Notes under the pieces: generated by a model | Database searches by the model: none | Told to the model about the DNA's origin: nothing | What the model saw: only the letters and a program-made list of their open reading frames with translations | Translations under genes and position numbers: made by a program | In this document: in pieces, positions 45,233 through 53,318 of the stretch | Numbering within the stretch: position 1 is the stretch's first letter | Layout of the letters: every line of letters begins with the position of its first letter | DNA from: Zunongwangia atlantica 22II14-10F7 | Lineage (GTDB): Bacteria; Bacteroidota; Bacteroidia; Flavobacteriales; Flavobacteriaceae | Direction of reading: 5' to 3' | NCBI RefSeq assembly: GCF_002094855.1 | Contig: NZ_ARYN01000012.1 | Coordinates: 1 to 64,000 of the forward strand | DNA length: 64,000 nucleotides

Positions 45233-46573
45233 ATGGCCAAATTAGATACCTCTGCAGTAAGTTTTAAAAATATTAATAGCATTGCCATTCCCGCGATCAT
45301 AGCAGGTATTGCAGAACCTTTAATTTCACTAACCGATATTGCCGTAATTGGCAATGTAGAAGATAACTCGGTTGAAGCTTTGGCTGCCGCTGGTATTGTA
45401 GGTTCATTCTTATCTGCCGTGATTTGGATTTTAGCGCAAACAAAAACAGCAATTTCAGCAAAAGTTTCGCAGCATTTAGGTGCTAATCGTCTTCACGCTG
45501 TAAAAACTTTAGTGCCGCAAACTATCGTTTTTAATCTTTTCCTAAGTCTTTTGATCTACGGAATTACGGCTCCACTGGCTCAATTAATTTTTAGTGCTTA
45601 CAACGCTGAAGGATTGATCCTTGATTACTCGGTAAGTTATTATCAGATTAGAGCCATTGGTTTTCCTTTAACCTTACTCACTTTTACCATTTTTGGCGTT
45701 TTTAGAGGTCTACAAAATACCTCCTGGGCTATGAAATGTAGTTTAATAGGTGCGGTGGTAAATGTTACCTTAGATTACACATTAGTTTATGGCATCGATG
45801 GTTTAATTCCTGCAATGCATTTAGAAGGTGCTGCTTATGCAAGTCTTGCTGCGCAAGCTACAATGTTTGTAATGGCTTTATGGTTTTTCTTTAAAAAAAC
45901 ACCCTTTCATTTAAAATTAAGTTTAAAACTTAATCCTGAATTTAAGCCGCTTTTAGTGATGGCAGCAAATCTTTTTTTAAGAACGCTTTCGCTAAATATT
46001 GCGATTATGCTGGCAAACGCTTATGCAACAGATTACGGCGAAAATTATATCGCAGCCCAGAGTATTTTGATGAATATCTGGTTATTTTTTAGCTTTTTTA
46101 TTGATGGTTACGCCAACGCAGGAAATGCGATTGGCGGAAAATTACTGGGGGCAAAAGATTATAAAAATCTTTGGGAGTTAAGTAAAAAGATCTCTAAATA
46201 CGCAGTATTGATCGCTTTAATTTTAATGGCTATCTGCGGAATTTTCTATGATCAAATAGGAATTTTATTTAATAAAGATGAAGCAGTTTTGGCTCTTTTC
46301 GCCTCTGCTTTTTGGATCGTCCTTTTGATGCAGCCCATTAATGCGATCGCTTTTATGTTCGACGGGATTTTTAAAGGTTTAGGAGAAGCAGCCTACCTAA
46401 GAAATCTTCTGCTTGTCGCTACATTTTTAGGCTTTACCCCAGCGCTCCTAATTTCAGATTATTTTGGATTGAAATTATATGCAATATGGATCGCATTTTT
46501 AGTCTGGATGCTGATAAGAGCAAGCGGACTAGTTATTAAATTCCGAAGAAAATATTTAAATAAAGAAGTTTAA
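45233..46573 (+). CDS. MATE-family efflux transporter (DinF-like)
   Basis: A 446-residue inner membrane protein with 12 predicted spans in two halves. It opens FKNINSIAIPAIIAGIAEPL followed by SLTDIAVIGN, which has the Asp of the cation site, and GVFRGLQNTSWAMK and DGIFKGLGEAAYLRN are the repeated mid-span motifs. DinF-type MATE pumps export cationic drugs or organic acids in exchange for protons or Na+. Co-transcription with the GNAT gene is likely. Confidence 0.93.
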   Translation: MAKLDTSAVSFKNINSIAIPAIIAGIAEPLISLTDIAVIGNVEDNSVEALAAAGIVGSFLSAVIWILAQTKTAISAKVSQHLGANRLHAVKTLVPQTIVFNLFLSLLIYGITAPLAQLIFSAYNAEGLILDYSVSYYQIRAIGFPLTLLTFTIFGVFRGLQNTSWAMKCSLIGAVVNVTLDYTLVYGIDGLIPAMHLEGAAYASLAAQATMFVMALWFFFKKTPFHLKLSLKLNPEFKPLLVMAANLFLRTLSLNIAIMLANAYATDYGENYIAAQSILMNIWLFFSFFIDGYANAGNAIGGKLLGAKDYKNLWELSKKISKYAVLIALILMAICGIFYDQIGILFNKDEAVLALFASAFWIVLLMQPINAIAFMFDGIFKGLGEAAYLRNLLLVATFLGFTPALLISDYFGLKLYAIWIAFLVWMLIRASGLVIKFRRKYLNKEV

Positions 46574-46702
46574 AACAGCAAAGATTTAGCTAACTGATAT
46601 TCGATAATAGAGATTAAATATTCCATTCCCAGTAGTTCTCGGGATACCTAGAAAAAAACAATGTAAAATTTGATTGGACTAGACTAAGATTTTTGCTGAA
46701 GA

Positions 46703-46737
46703 AAAAACTAATTTTAAGGATTAGTTTTTAGTTTTTT
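46703..46737 (+). terminator. Possible terminator after the MATE gene
   Basis: AAAAACTAAT (46703-46712) pairs with ATTAGTTTTT (46720-46729), then AGTTTTTT. It lies 130 bases after the stop, close to the next start, so it could also be a leader element. Confidence 0.55.
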
Positions 46738-46744
46738 AAATTTG
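46737..46744 (+). promoter_or_regulatory. Likely -7 box of the enoyl-CoA hydratase operon
   Basis: TAAATTTG fits TAnnTTTG and ends 14 bases before the ATG at 46759, predicting a very short leader. Confidence 0.4.
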
Positions 46745-46758
46745 ATAAAACTTGAATT

Positions 46759-47526
46759 ATGACCACTACGCGAGAGAACGGAAGCTTGTACAGCAAAATA
46801 GAAAACGGGATAGGAATTATCGAATTTGGACATCCTGCCAGCAATAGTTTCCCCGGTGTTCTTTTAGAGCGTCTGGAACAAGCTATTTGCGAATATTCAG
46901 ATAATACCGAAGTAAAAGTGATTATCCTAAAATCTGAAGGAGAAAAAGCATTTTGTGCCGGCGCTTCTTTTGATGAGCTTATGGCGGTTGAAAATATGCA
47001 ACAGGGAGAAGTTTTTTTCTCAGGCTTTGCGAATGTTTTAAATGCTATGCGAAACTGTAAAAAGTTAATTATTGGTCGTATTCAGGGGAAAACAGTAGGC
47101 GGCGGCGTTGGTTTAATTGCGGCCTGTGATTATGCCATGGCAACAGAAGCTGCTTCTATTAAACTTTCAGAACTTAGTATTGGTATTGGTCCTTTTGTAA
47201 TCGCACCTGCGATTGAGCGTAAAATAGGTATAGCAGCGCTTGGAGAACTTACACTTGCTGCACACGAATGGAAAACAGCTTATTGGGCAAAAGATAAAGG
47301 TCTTTACGCACGGGTTTTTGAAAACATAAAAGATTTAGACAAAGAAATTATCATTTTCGCTAAAAAATTAGCATCTTACAACCCTCAAGCCCTACTCGAA
47401 ATGAAATGCGTGCTCTGGAAAGGCACAGAAAACTGGCCTAATCTCCTTATGGAAAATGCTGCCATTAGCGGAGAATTGGTGTTATCTGACTTTACCCGAA
47501 ACGCACTCTCTAAGTTTAAAAAATAG
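46759..47526 (+). CDS. Enoyl-CoA hydratase/isomerase family protein
   Basis: A 255-residue crotonase-fold enzyme. The oxyanion-hole pieces are FCAGASFDELMAV and GKTVGGGVGLIAACDYAMAT, and SELSIGIGPFVIAPAIERK covers the second active-site region. The Glu usual at the second catalytic position of hydratases is not clear, so an isomerase or methylglutaconyl-CoA hydratase-like role is possible. It is the first gene in front of three tightly packed microproteins (5 bases to the first), an unusual pairing. Confidence 0.88.
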   Translation: MTTTRENGSLYSKIENGIGIIEFGHPASNSFPGVLLERLEQAICEYSDNTEVKVIILKSEGEKAFCAGASFDELMAVENMQQGEVFFSGFANVLNAMRNCKKLIIGRIQGKTVGGGVGLIAACDYAMATEAASIKLSELSIGIGPFVIAPAIERKIGIAALGELTLAAHEWKTAYWAKDKGLYARVFENIKDLDKEIIIFAKKLASYNPQALLEMKCVLWKGTENWPNLLMENAAISGELVLSDFTRNALSKFKK

Positions 47527-47531
47527 TAGTT

Positions 47532-47696
47532 ATGAAAGTTTTACCATTAGACACTTTAGGTGATAAAGCAGAAATGCTTGGAGCATTTACAGGGCAAATT
47601 GCAGCTATGATGCTACCTTTTGCATTTTTTATTCTCGTAGCCTTTTTAGTTTACCGAATTTTTAAAAAGAAAAAACTACATCGTGACGCACGCTAA
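47532..47696 (+). CDS. Single-span microprotein 1 (54 aa)
   Basis: A 54-residue open frame not found by ordinary length cut-offs. It reads MKVLPLDTLGDKAEMLGAFT, then a membrane span of about 22 residues (MMLPFAFFILVAFLVYRIF) and a basic tail KKKKLHRDAR. The N-terminus should be outside and the tail in the cytosol. It starts five bases after the enoyl-CoA hydratase stop and is followed after four bases by the next microprotein. No family recognised. Confidence 0.7.
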   Translation: MKVLPLDTLGDKAEMLGAFTGQIAAMMLPFAFFILVAFLVYRIFKKKKLHRDAR

Positions 47697-47700
47697 CGAA

Positions 47701-47814
47701 ATGGACATAGGAATTCAGTTTAATAATCTTTTGTTACTTATCATTCCTTTCCTTTTTATTGGTTTTATAGTTTTTAAAGCATATCGTAAAATAAGAAACA
47801 AAACTAAATCATGA
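47701..47814 (+). CDS. Single-span microprotein 2 (37 aa)
   Basis: A 37-residue open frame: MDIGIQFNN, a span LLLLIIPFLFIGFIVF and a basic tail KAYRKIRNKTKS. Same build as its neighbours. Its stop overlaps the next start in an ATGA, showing translational coupling. No family recognised. Confidence 0.65.
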   Translation: MDIGIQFNNLLLLIIPFLFIGFIVFKAYRKIRNKTKS

Positions 47815-47963
47815 GGTTAGTTAGTAGAGATCCTACGGTACAATCGGGTTATGAACTTGGTTACGAAATAGGAGCATTTTTAGGTAAAATCACACCGTAT
47901 ATCTTAATAGCTTTTGCCTTATATTTTGTAGTAAACTTCTTCCTGAAAAAAAGAAATAGCTAA
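47811..47963 (+). CDS. Single-span microprotein 3 (50 aa)
   Basis: A 50-residue open frame: MRLVSRDPTVQSGYELGYEI, a short Gly-containing helix (GAFLGKITPY), a span ILIAFALYFVVNFFL and a basic KKRNS end. Start overlaps microprotein 2 by four bases. Last gene before the B12 riboswitch. Confidence 0.65.
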   Translation: MRLVSRDPTVQSGYELGYEIGAFLGKITPYILIAFALYFVVNFFLKKRNS

Positions 47964-48024
47964 AACTTTTTACAACTCCCACATTGTTTATAACACGGTT
48001 TATAAGTTAGCTGTTAATATCCCA

Positions 48025-48053
48025 TTGCTTCAGATAAAGTCTTTGTACCTTTA
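48025..48053 (+). promoter_or_regulatory. Promoter of the nrdGD leader
   Basis: TTG (48025-48027) and TACCTTTA (48046-48053) are 18 bases apart. Transcription would begin near 48060, exactly where the riboswitch begins. Confidence 0.6.
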
Positions 48054-48059
48054 AACTAA

Positions 48060-48231
48060 GTAAGGTTTTTAGGCTACTTTCTGTAGCTTAAAATTAAAAG
48101 GGAATCTAGTGTAAATCTAGAACTGTTCCCGCAGCTGTAAGCAAATTAAAAAACTATCGGCACCACTTTTAACGTCACTATCTTGTAAGATGGGAAGACG
48201 CCATAACGCAAAGTCAGAAGACCTGCCTTAC
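48060..48231 (+). ncRNA. Cobalamin (B12) riboswitch
   Basis: Conserved B12-box parts occur in order: a GGGAATCTAGTGTAAATCTAG segment with the GTGTAAATC element, TTCCCGCAGCTGTAAGC, GATGGGAAGACGCC and the closing AGTCAGAAGACCTGCC, which matches the AGxCAGGAGACCTGCC signature. It lies in the leader of nrdG-nrdD. When adenosylcobalamin is bound, expression should fall. The closing GGTTTTTAGGCTAC and GCTT pieces form the outer stem. Confidence 0.93.
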
Positions 48232-48319
48232 CAAACTTTTACAGCGCTTTCGGGTAAAAAGTCACTGTAATTTATCGAATATTAATTTCTGAATATTTTC
48301 AGGATAAGTTTCTAGGTTT

Positions 48320-48769
48320 ATGAGGTTTGCACAAATAGAAATTGTGCTGCAAGAAGTACCTGGCGAGGTAAGTATTTGCTTTAGTATAACTGGCTGTCCT
48401 TTACATTGTGATGGCTGCCACTCTCCTTATTTATGGAAAAAAACAAATGGAGAATTACTAACTACCACGCTTTTTAGGGATATACTGCTGCAATATAAAG
48501 GTTTTGCTACCTGTGTGCTTTTTATGGGTGGCGAATGGGAGCCCCAACAATTAGAAAAACTTTTAAAAATAGCCAAAATCGATGGGTACAAAACCTGCCT
48601 TTATTCGGGTTATGAAAGTATCCCACAGTTTCTGAAACAACAACTTACCTACATAAAAACTGGCGCCTGGAACAAAAACCTGAAGGGTTTAGATCACCCT
48701 AATACCAATCAGAAATTCACAGAAGTTGCTACCGGAAAAAACCTAAACCATTTATTTATAAGACCATGA
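48320..48769 (+). CDS. nrdG: Anaerobic RNR activating enzyme (radical SAM)
   Basis: A 149-residue radical SAM protein with the iron-sulfur CxxxCxxC as CPLHCDGC (Cys26, Cys30, Cys33). It cuts SAM to make a 5'-deoxyadenosyl radical and places the glycyl radical on NrdD. FMGGEWEPQQL and YSGYESIPQFL are further SAM-domain parts. It overlaps nrdD by four bases (ATGA). Here nrdG comes before nrdD, the reverse of E. coli order. Confidence 0.95.
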   Translation: MRFAQIEIVLQEVPGEVSICFSITGCPLHCDGCHSPYLWKKTNGELLTTTLFRDILLQYKGFATCVLFMGGEWEPQQLEKLLKIAKIDGYKTCLYSGYESIPQFLKQQLTYIKTGAWNKNLKGLDHPNTNQKFTEVATGKNLNHLFIRP

Positions 48770-50538
48770 TTAGATTAAGCCCAAAACAAGTAAATGAGAA
48801 AATAGCTTTTATAGAAGATTATCTATCTGCTGAAAATGCCGCCGATGGATCTAGCGTAGATGCCAATGCAAATGTTACTTCTAAAAACATTGCTACTATG
48901 GAAGCCGAGCTGAATAAGGATATAAACATACAGGTTAATCGTCAGCTTGTAAAAAATCAAATCACCACACTTTTTGGTGACCACTTAGCTAACGAATATA
49001 TAAGGCAAATAGAAAATCATGAAATTTATATCCATGATGAAACCTCATTAAAACCATACTGTGTTTCTATAAATATGTATCCATTTTTATTGGACGGACT
49101 TACAAAAATTGGCGGCGAAAGCAAAGCTCCTTTACATCTGGAGAGTTATTGCGGCGAGTTTGTAAATCTGGTATTTGCAGTTAGCTCTCAATTTGCTGGT
49201 GCCCTGGCTACAGTAGAGTTTTTATTGTATTTCGATTATTTTGCCCGTAAAGACTACGGAAAGGATTATCTAAAAACGCATGCTAAAATTATCGAAAATC
49301 ACCTACAGCATGTGGTGTATGCCATTAATCAACCTGCCGCAGCACGCGGCTACCAGTCGGTTTTCTGGAATATTTCAATCTACGATCAAAAATACTATGA
49401 TAGCATGTTTGGAGATTTCGTTTTTCCAGATTTCGCAAAACCAAATTGGGAAAGCTTAAAAAATCTTCAGGTCTTTTTTATGAAATGGTTTAATAAAGAA
49501 CGCTACAAAGCCCTACTTACTTTTCCCGTAGTTACTGCCGCTATGCTCACTAAAGATGATAAACCTGCCGACACTGAATTTGCCGAATTTTGTGCCGAAG
49601 AGCTTAGCAACGGAAATTCATTTTTTATTTATCAATCTGAAAGTGCCGATAGCCTGGCATCCTGCTGCCGTTTAAGAAATGAAATAGGCAAGAACACATT
49701 TAGTTATTCGTTAGGTGCTGGCGGCGTAGCCACAGGCTCTATAAATGTGATTACCATGAATGTAAACCGACTATTACAAGAGGGGAAAGATTTAGCTGAA
49801 GAAGTGACTAAAATTCACAAATATCAGGTAGCCTATAGAAAGTTGATGGAACGTTATAAAAATGCAGGAATGTTGCCCGTATACGATGCCGGTTTTATCG
49901 ATTTAAACAAACAATTTTTAACTATAGGAATTAACGGAATGGTAGAAGCCGCTGAAAGTTTAGGAATTGCTCCTAAAAATACTGCGGAATACAAAGACTT
50001 TTTAAGCTACCAACTAAAGAAAATCTACAACGCAAATAAAAAAGCCAAAGAAGAATATAATTATTTATTTAATACTGAATTTGTTCCTGCTGAAAATTTA
50101 GGCGTAAAAAATGCAAATTGGGATAGAAACGATGGATTTAGCGTAAACCGCGATTGTTATAACTCTTATTTTTACCCGGTGGAAGATTTATCCATCAATA
50201 TTCTGGACAAAATAATGCTACATGGCAAAGAAACCATAAAATATCTTGATGGTGGTTCTGCATTACATCTTAATCTTGAAGAATATCCAAACAAGCAGGG
50301 ATTTCTTAATTTACTAAAAGCTACGGCTAAAGCTGGTTGTAATTATTTTTGCTTTAATATAAAAATCACGATTTGTAACAGTTGCAATCATATTGATAAG
50401 CAAACCACTTTTTCCTGTAAAAAATGCGGCTCTCACCAGGTAGATCACGCTACCAGGATTATTGGATATTTAAAAAGAGTGTCTAGTTTTAGCTCGCAAC
50501 GCCAACAAGAACATCGATTACGCTATTATCACCAATAG
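48766..50538 (+). CDS. nrdD: Anaerobic (class III) ribonucleotide reductase
   Basis: A 590-residue glycyl-radical enzyme that reduces ribonucleoside triphosphates without oxygen. The glycyl radical is Gly567 in RIIGYLKR; the zinc site is CNSCNHIDK and CKKCGSHQ just before it; SLASCCRL holds active-site Cys. The usual N-terminal ATP-cone of about 90 residues is absent: the protein opens with MIRLSPKQVNEKIAFIEDYL and soon reaches the catalytic start ELNKDINIQVNRQLVKNQIT, as in shorter Thermotoga-like forms. Expression is governed by the B12 riboswitch upstream. Confidence 0.95.
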   Translation: MIRLSPKQVNEKIAFIEDYLSAENAADGSSVDANANVTSKNIATMEAELNKDINIQVNRQLVKNQITTLFGDHLANEYIRQIENHEIYIHDETSLKPYCVSINMYPFLLDGLTKIGGESKAPLHLESYCGEFVNLVFAVSSQFAGALATVEFLLYFDYFARKDYGKDYLKTHAKIIENHLQHVVYAINQPAAARGYQSVFWNISIYDQKYYDSMFGDFVFPDFAKPNWESLKNLQVFFMKWFNKERYKALLTFPVVTAAMLTKDDKPADTEFAEFCAEELSNGNSFFIYQSESADSLASCCRLRNEIGKNTFSYSLGAGGVATGSINVITMNVNRLLQEGKDLAEEVTKIHKYQVAYRKLMERYKNAGMLPVYDAGFIDLNKQFLTIGINGMVEAAESLGIAPKNTAEYKDFLSYQLKKIYNANKKAKEEYNYLFNTEFVPAENLGVKNANWDRNDGFSVNRDCYNSYFYPVEDLSINILDKIMLHGKETIKYLDGGSALHLNLEEYPNKQGFLNLLKATAKAGCNYFCFNIKITICNSCNHIDKQTTFSCKKCGSHQVDHATRIIGYLKRVSSFSSQRQQEHRLRYYHQ

Positions 50539-50548
50539 CAAGAATATA

Positions 50549-50575
50549 AAGGCTGCTAGTTAGCAGCCTTTTTCC
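50549..50575 (+). terminator. Terminator of nrdGD
   Basis: AAGGCTGCTA (50549-50558) pairs with TAGCAGCCTT (50561-50570) around GT, then TTTCC. Confidence 0.85.
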
Positions 50576-50589
50576 TTAGGGATTTAACT

Positions 50590-50597
50590 TAAATTTG
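50590..50597 (+). promoter_or_regulatory. Likely -7 box of microproteins 4 and 5
   Basis: TAAATTTG fits TAnnTTTG, 38 bases before the ATG at 50636 and directly after the nrdD terminator, so these genes have their own promoter. Confidence 0.5.
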
Positions 50598-50635
50598 CAG
50601 CTAAACCTTCTAATTTTGATTATTTTCCCTGAAAA

Positions 50636-50824
50636 ATGATTTTGCTTTTTCAACAACCTGAACTTCCTAAAGACCAGCCAGCGACTGAAACGCAACAGTA
50701 TGGTTTTGAGCTTTCTGACTTTTTAAGTGAGAATATATGGTATCTCCTCATCTTCGTTTTGGTGACTGCTTTGGTAATTTTCGACTATTACAGACGTAAA
50801 AAAGAAAAAAATAATGGAAACTAA
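50636..50824 (+). CDS. Single-span microprotein 4 (62 aa)
   Basis: A 62-residue protein: a Pro/Gln/Glu-rich start (QQPELPKDQPATETQQYGFE), then one membrane span NIWYLLIFVLVTALVIFDYY and a strongly basic tail RRKKEKNNGN. It has the same arrangement as the three before nrdG. No family recognised. It overlaps the next small gene by 11 bases. Confidence 0.7.
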   Translation: MILLFQQPELPKDQPATETQQYGFELSDFLSENIWYLLIFVLVTALVIFDYYRRKKEKNNGN

Positions 50825-50942
50825 CCTACCTGAAAACCAGGAAACTTTTGAAATCTTAAGCTTTCTTAGCGGTTACGGATTTTGGATGATTTTAGCCATT
50901 ATTCTTATCATCTTAGTTTTTTACAAAAAGTTTAAAAAGTAA
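50814..50942 (+). CDS. Single-span microprotein 5 (42 aa)
   Basis: A 42-residue open frame starting inside the end of the previous gene: METNLPENQETFEILSFLSG, a span FWMILAIILIILVFY and KKFKK. Tandem overlap argues it is translated. No family recognised. Confidence 0.6.
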   Translation: METNLPENQETFEILSFLSGYGFWMILAIILIILVFYKKFKK

Positions 50943-50961
50943 TTTCTGCTCGAGATCAGTC

Positions 50962-51044
50962 TTGCGTTAGGGATTGCAATGAAAATCCTTTTACGAGGAA
51001 CGAGAAAAAGATTGCAATGTAAAGCCCGGCCGAAGGCAACGCCC
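50962..51044 (-). repeat. Flavobacterial intergenic repeat element, copy 2
   Basis: Read on the minus strand it starts GGGCGTT, has a GCCTTCGGCCGGGC hairpin, GGGCTTTACATTGCAATC, a GTTCCTCG block and ends TAACGC. Ends and core match the element at 11356-11465. Confidence 0.55.
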
Positions 51045-51067
51045 AAATACCTGAAATTATATAAAAT

Positions 51068-51706
51068 TTACCTGGTTTTTAACCAACCGGTAATGCTTAA
51101 ACGTTCAGAATTTTTGACTTCTTTTACCTCGTGCTCCAAAATCTGACTTTCGAAAATCACCACTCTTCCCGGCAAAGGATAGATCACTTCTTCGCTACCG
51201 TCTTCTTTATAAATCACCAGTTCTCCTCCGTTGGTTTTTAACCAGTTTTCGTCATTTAGATAACTTACGATGGAAAGTTTACGACGCGAATCATTTTGAA
51301 AAGTATCTAAATGGCGCTTATAAAATGTGCCTTTTGGGTACACCGCATAATGGAATTCTTTGTGCAGAATTCCCATAAAACAAGTCCTGTTTAGGTAATC
51401 GACAAGATTATTGATTTTATTGAAGAAAATTTTTTCGGTTTCACCAGCTTCAGCTTCGTTCATCCATAAAATAAAATCACCACGAATCGCTTTTTCGATA
51501 AGCTCGTTCGTGCGATTCCCGATAGCCGATTTTTTAAATTGATCTTCTTCGTATTTTGCAAGCAAAGAGGTTCTTAATCGATCAATTTCTTCAGTCTGAA
51601 AAAAATCGTCTACAATGCTGTATTGCTTTTCCAGCAAATCTTCTATGATTTGCTCATACTGCTGATTTACACTAAAATCAAGCTGCTCAAAAAGTTCTTC
51701 TTTCAA
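51068..51706 (-). CDS. 2OG-Fe(II) dioxygenase (prolyl 4-hydroxylase-like)
   Basis: A 212-residue iron/2-oxoglutarate enzyme. The facial triad is HLD in YKRHLDTFQND and the distal His in FESQILEHEV; the 2OG-binding Arg is in SERLSITGWLKTR. The segment GGELVIYKEDGSEE precedes the distal His as in P4Hc enzymes. N-terminal half is helical. The substrate could be a protein (ribosomal or EF-Tu proline) as in other bacterial members, but that is inference. Confidence 0.88.
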   Translation of the reverse strand: MKEELFEQLDFSVNQQYEQIIEDLLEKQYSIVDDFFQTEEIDRLRTSLLAKYEEDQFKKSAIGNRTNELIEKAIRGDFILWMNEAEAGETEKIFFNKINNLVDYLNRTCFMGILHKEFHYAVYPKGTFYKRHLDTFQNDSRRKLSIVSYLNDENWLKTNGGELVIYKEDGSEEVIYPLPGRVVIFESQILEHEVKEVKNSERLSITGWLKTR

Positions 51707-51830
51707 TCTAAATTTTATAAAAACCGCACAAAATTAATTCTTTTTTGAATACGAAGATTGAAAATGTTTTAATTTGAAAATTTGATGATGTACTAAAGTT
51801 GTAATCCCAAAACCTGAAGCAGAAATCTAA

Positions 51831-52016
51831 TCATCTAAGCCTTTGAAAGATGCAGCAAATTCCAAAAAAGCTTATCCCCATAATTAAAGTCTGATTGAGG
51901 TTATCTCCAAGCACATTCTTAAATATCAGGTTGATAATTAATAAAAGAATAAAAAATATTAAAAACCCCAGCACAAGACCTTGTTTGAAACCTGAACTAA
52001 CTTTAGAGTTTTCCAT
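51831..52016 (-). CDS. Small two-span membrane protein
   Basis: A 61-residue protein if begun at MENSKVSSGFKQ (ATG complement ending 52016); an upstream in-frame start at 52058 would give 75. Two hydrophobic spans (LVLGFLIFFILLLIINLIF and TLIMGISFFGICCIF). No known family. Codon use looks normal. Only moderate confidence that it is a gene. Confidence 0.5.
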   Translation of the reverse strand: MENSKVSSGFKQGLVLGFLIFFILLLIINLIFKNVLGDNLNQTLIMGISFFGICCIFQRLR

Positions 52017-52211
52017 ATTGATTCTATTTAATACTTCAGAAAGAGAATTGAATAACACTTCTGAACCTCTAAAATAAAGAATATAGCTATAGAATACTGC
52101 GAAACATCAAAGTTTAACGTTTAGAGCTATAATTATACTAAATTGAAGAGGGAAAATTAAGCAACCTCATATAGGCTATTTGCTAAATTCTGTAAACTAG
52201 TGAACTTCCGG

Positions 52212-53318
52212 CTAAAACTTCTCCCAATCTTTCCATACAGGTTCTATTCCGTTTTTTAATAGCATTTCAGCAATCACTTCGGTACTGCGCTCGTCTGAAA
52301 TTTCAAATTGCTCCAATGATTGCGGTTCTACTACATAACCACCGGGATTGGTTTTTGATTCGGCACTCATCGAAGTGATTCCCAGATGTGCTACATGATC
52401 CCGAAATTTCTCTTGCTCCCGGGTAGAAATCGATAATTCTACATCTTCATCTAAAATTCGGTAAGCACAGATCAATTGCAACAAATCTGGATCGGTCATT
52501 TCAACTTTAGGTTCTAAACCACCGCTAAAAGGTCGTAATCTTGGGAAAGAGATCGAGTATTTAGTTTTCCAATAGGTTTTCTGCAAATACTTAAGATGTA
52601 AAGCCGTAAAAAAACTATCTGCTCGCCAGTCTTCCAAACCAAACAAGGCGCCTATTCCTATTTTATGAATACCGGCTCTACCCAATCGGTCTGGTGTTTC
52701 TAAACGATAATCGAAATTTGATTTTTTACCTTTTGGATGATGAATTTTATAGGTGGCCCGGTGATAAGTTTCCTGATAAACCAAAGTGGCAAACAATCCA
52801 TCCTGAACTAATCGCTCATACTCATCCTGATCTAGCGGTTGAACTTCAATAGAAATATTGGCAAAATATGGTTTTAAAAGCCTAACGGCATTGCTTAGAT
52901 AATCAATCCCCACCGTTCTATTGGCTTCACCGGTAACCAGCAAAATATGCTGATAGCCTTTATTCTTTAGGAACTGGGCTTCTTTTAAAATTTCAGCATC
53001 AGTTAAGGTTCGCCGCGGAATCTTATTCGTTAAACTGAATCCGCAATACGTACAAATATTCTGGCATTCGTTACTTAGATACATTGGCGCATACATCTGC
53101 ATTGTATTGCCAAAACGCTTTTTAGTGATCGACCTGCTTTTAGCAGCCATCTGCTCTAAATATGGTTTGGCCGCAGGAGAAATTAATGCTTTAAAATTTT
53201 CAAGATCGGGTTTTGCGGTTGCCAACGCATGCTCTACATCAAGGATATTTTTATCCTGAATACTTTCCAATACCTTATCCCAATCGTACTTTGCTAAAAC
53301 TGTTTTAAAACTACTCAT
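52212..53318 (-). CDS. thiH: 2-iminoacetate synthase
   Basis: A 368-residue radical SAM enzyme that splits tyrosine to give dehydroglycine for the thiamin thiazole ring. CxxxCxxC is [10 protein letters not shown] at about 88-97, preceded by [10 protein letters not shown]. The later [16 protein letters not shown] and SFPRLRPF match ThiH. Use of ThiH rather than glycine oxidase (ThiO) fits the oxygen-poor life hinted at by nrdGD. It overlaps thiG by eight bases and is the last gene of the operon. Confidence 0.96.
   Translation of the reverse strand: MSSFKTVLAKYDWDKVLESIQDKNILDVEHALATAKPDLENFKALISPAAKPYLEQMAAKSRSITKKRFGNTMQMYAPMYLSNECQNICTYCGFSLTNKIPRRTLTDAEILKEAQFLKNKGYQHILLVTGEANRTVGIDYLSNAVRLLKPYFANISIEVQPLDQDEYERLVQDGLFATLVYQETYHRATYKIHHPKGKKSNFDYRLETPDRLGRAGIHKIGIGALFGLEDWRADSFFTALHLKYLQKTYWKTKYSISFPRLRPFSGGLEPKVEMTDPDLLQLICAYRILDEDVELSISTREQEKFRDHVAHLGITSMSAESKTNPGGYVVEPQSLEQFEISDERSTEVIAEMLLKNGIEPVWKDWEKF

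Larger units (their letters stand above)
47964..48319 (+). other. Gene-free leader with promoter and B12 riboswitch
   Basis: The stretch between the third microprotein and nrdG contains a promoter (48025-48053), the cobalamin aptamer (48060-48231) and about 88 bases of further leader that probably holds the expression platform. I find no strong terminator after the microprotein genes, so read-through into the riboswitch is possible. Confidence 0.7.
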
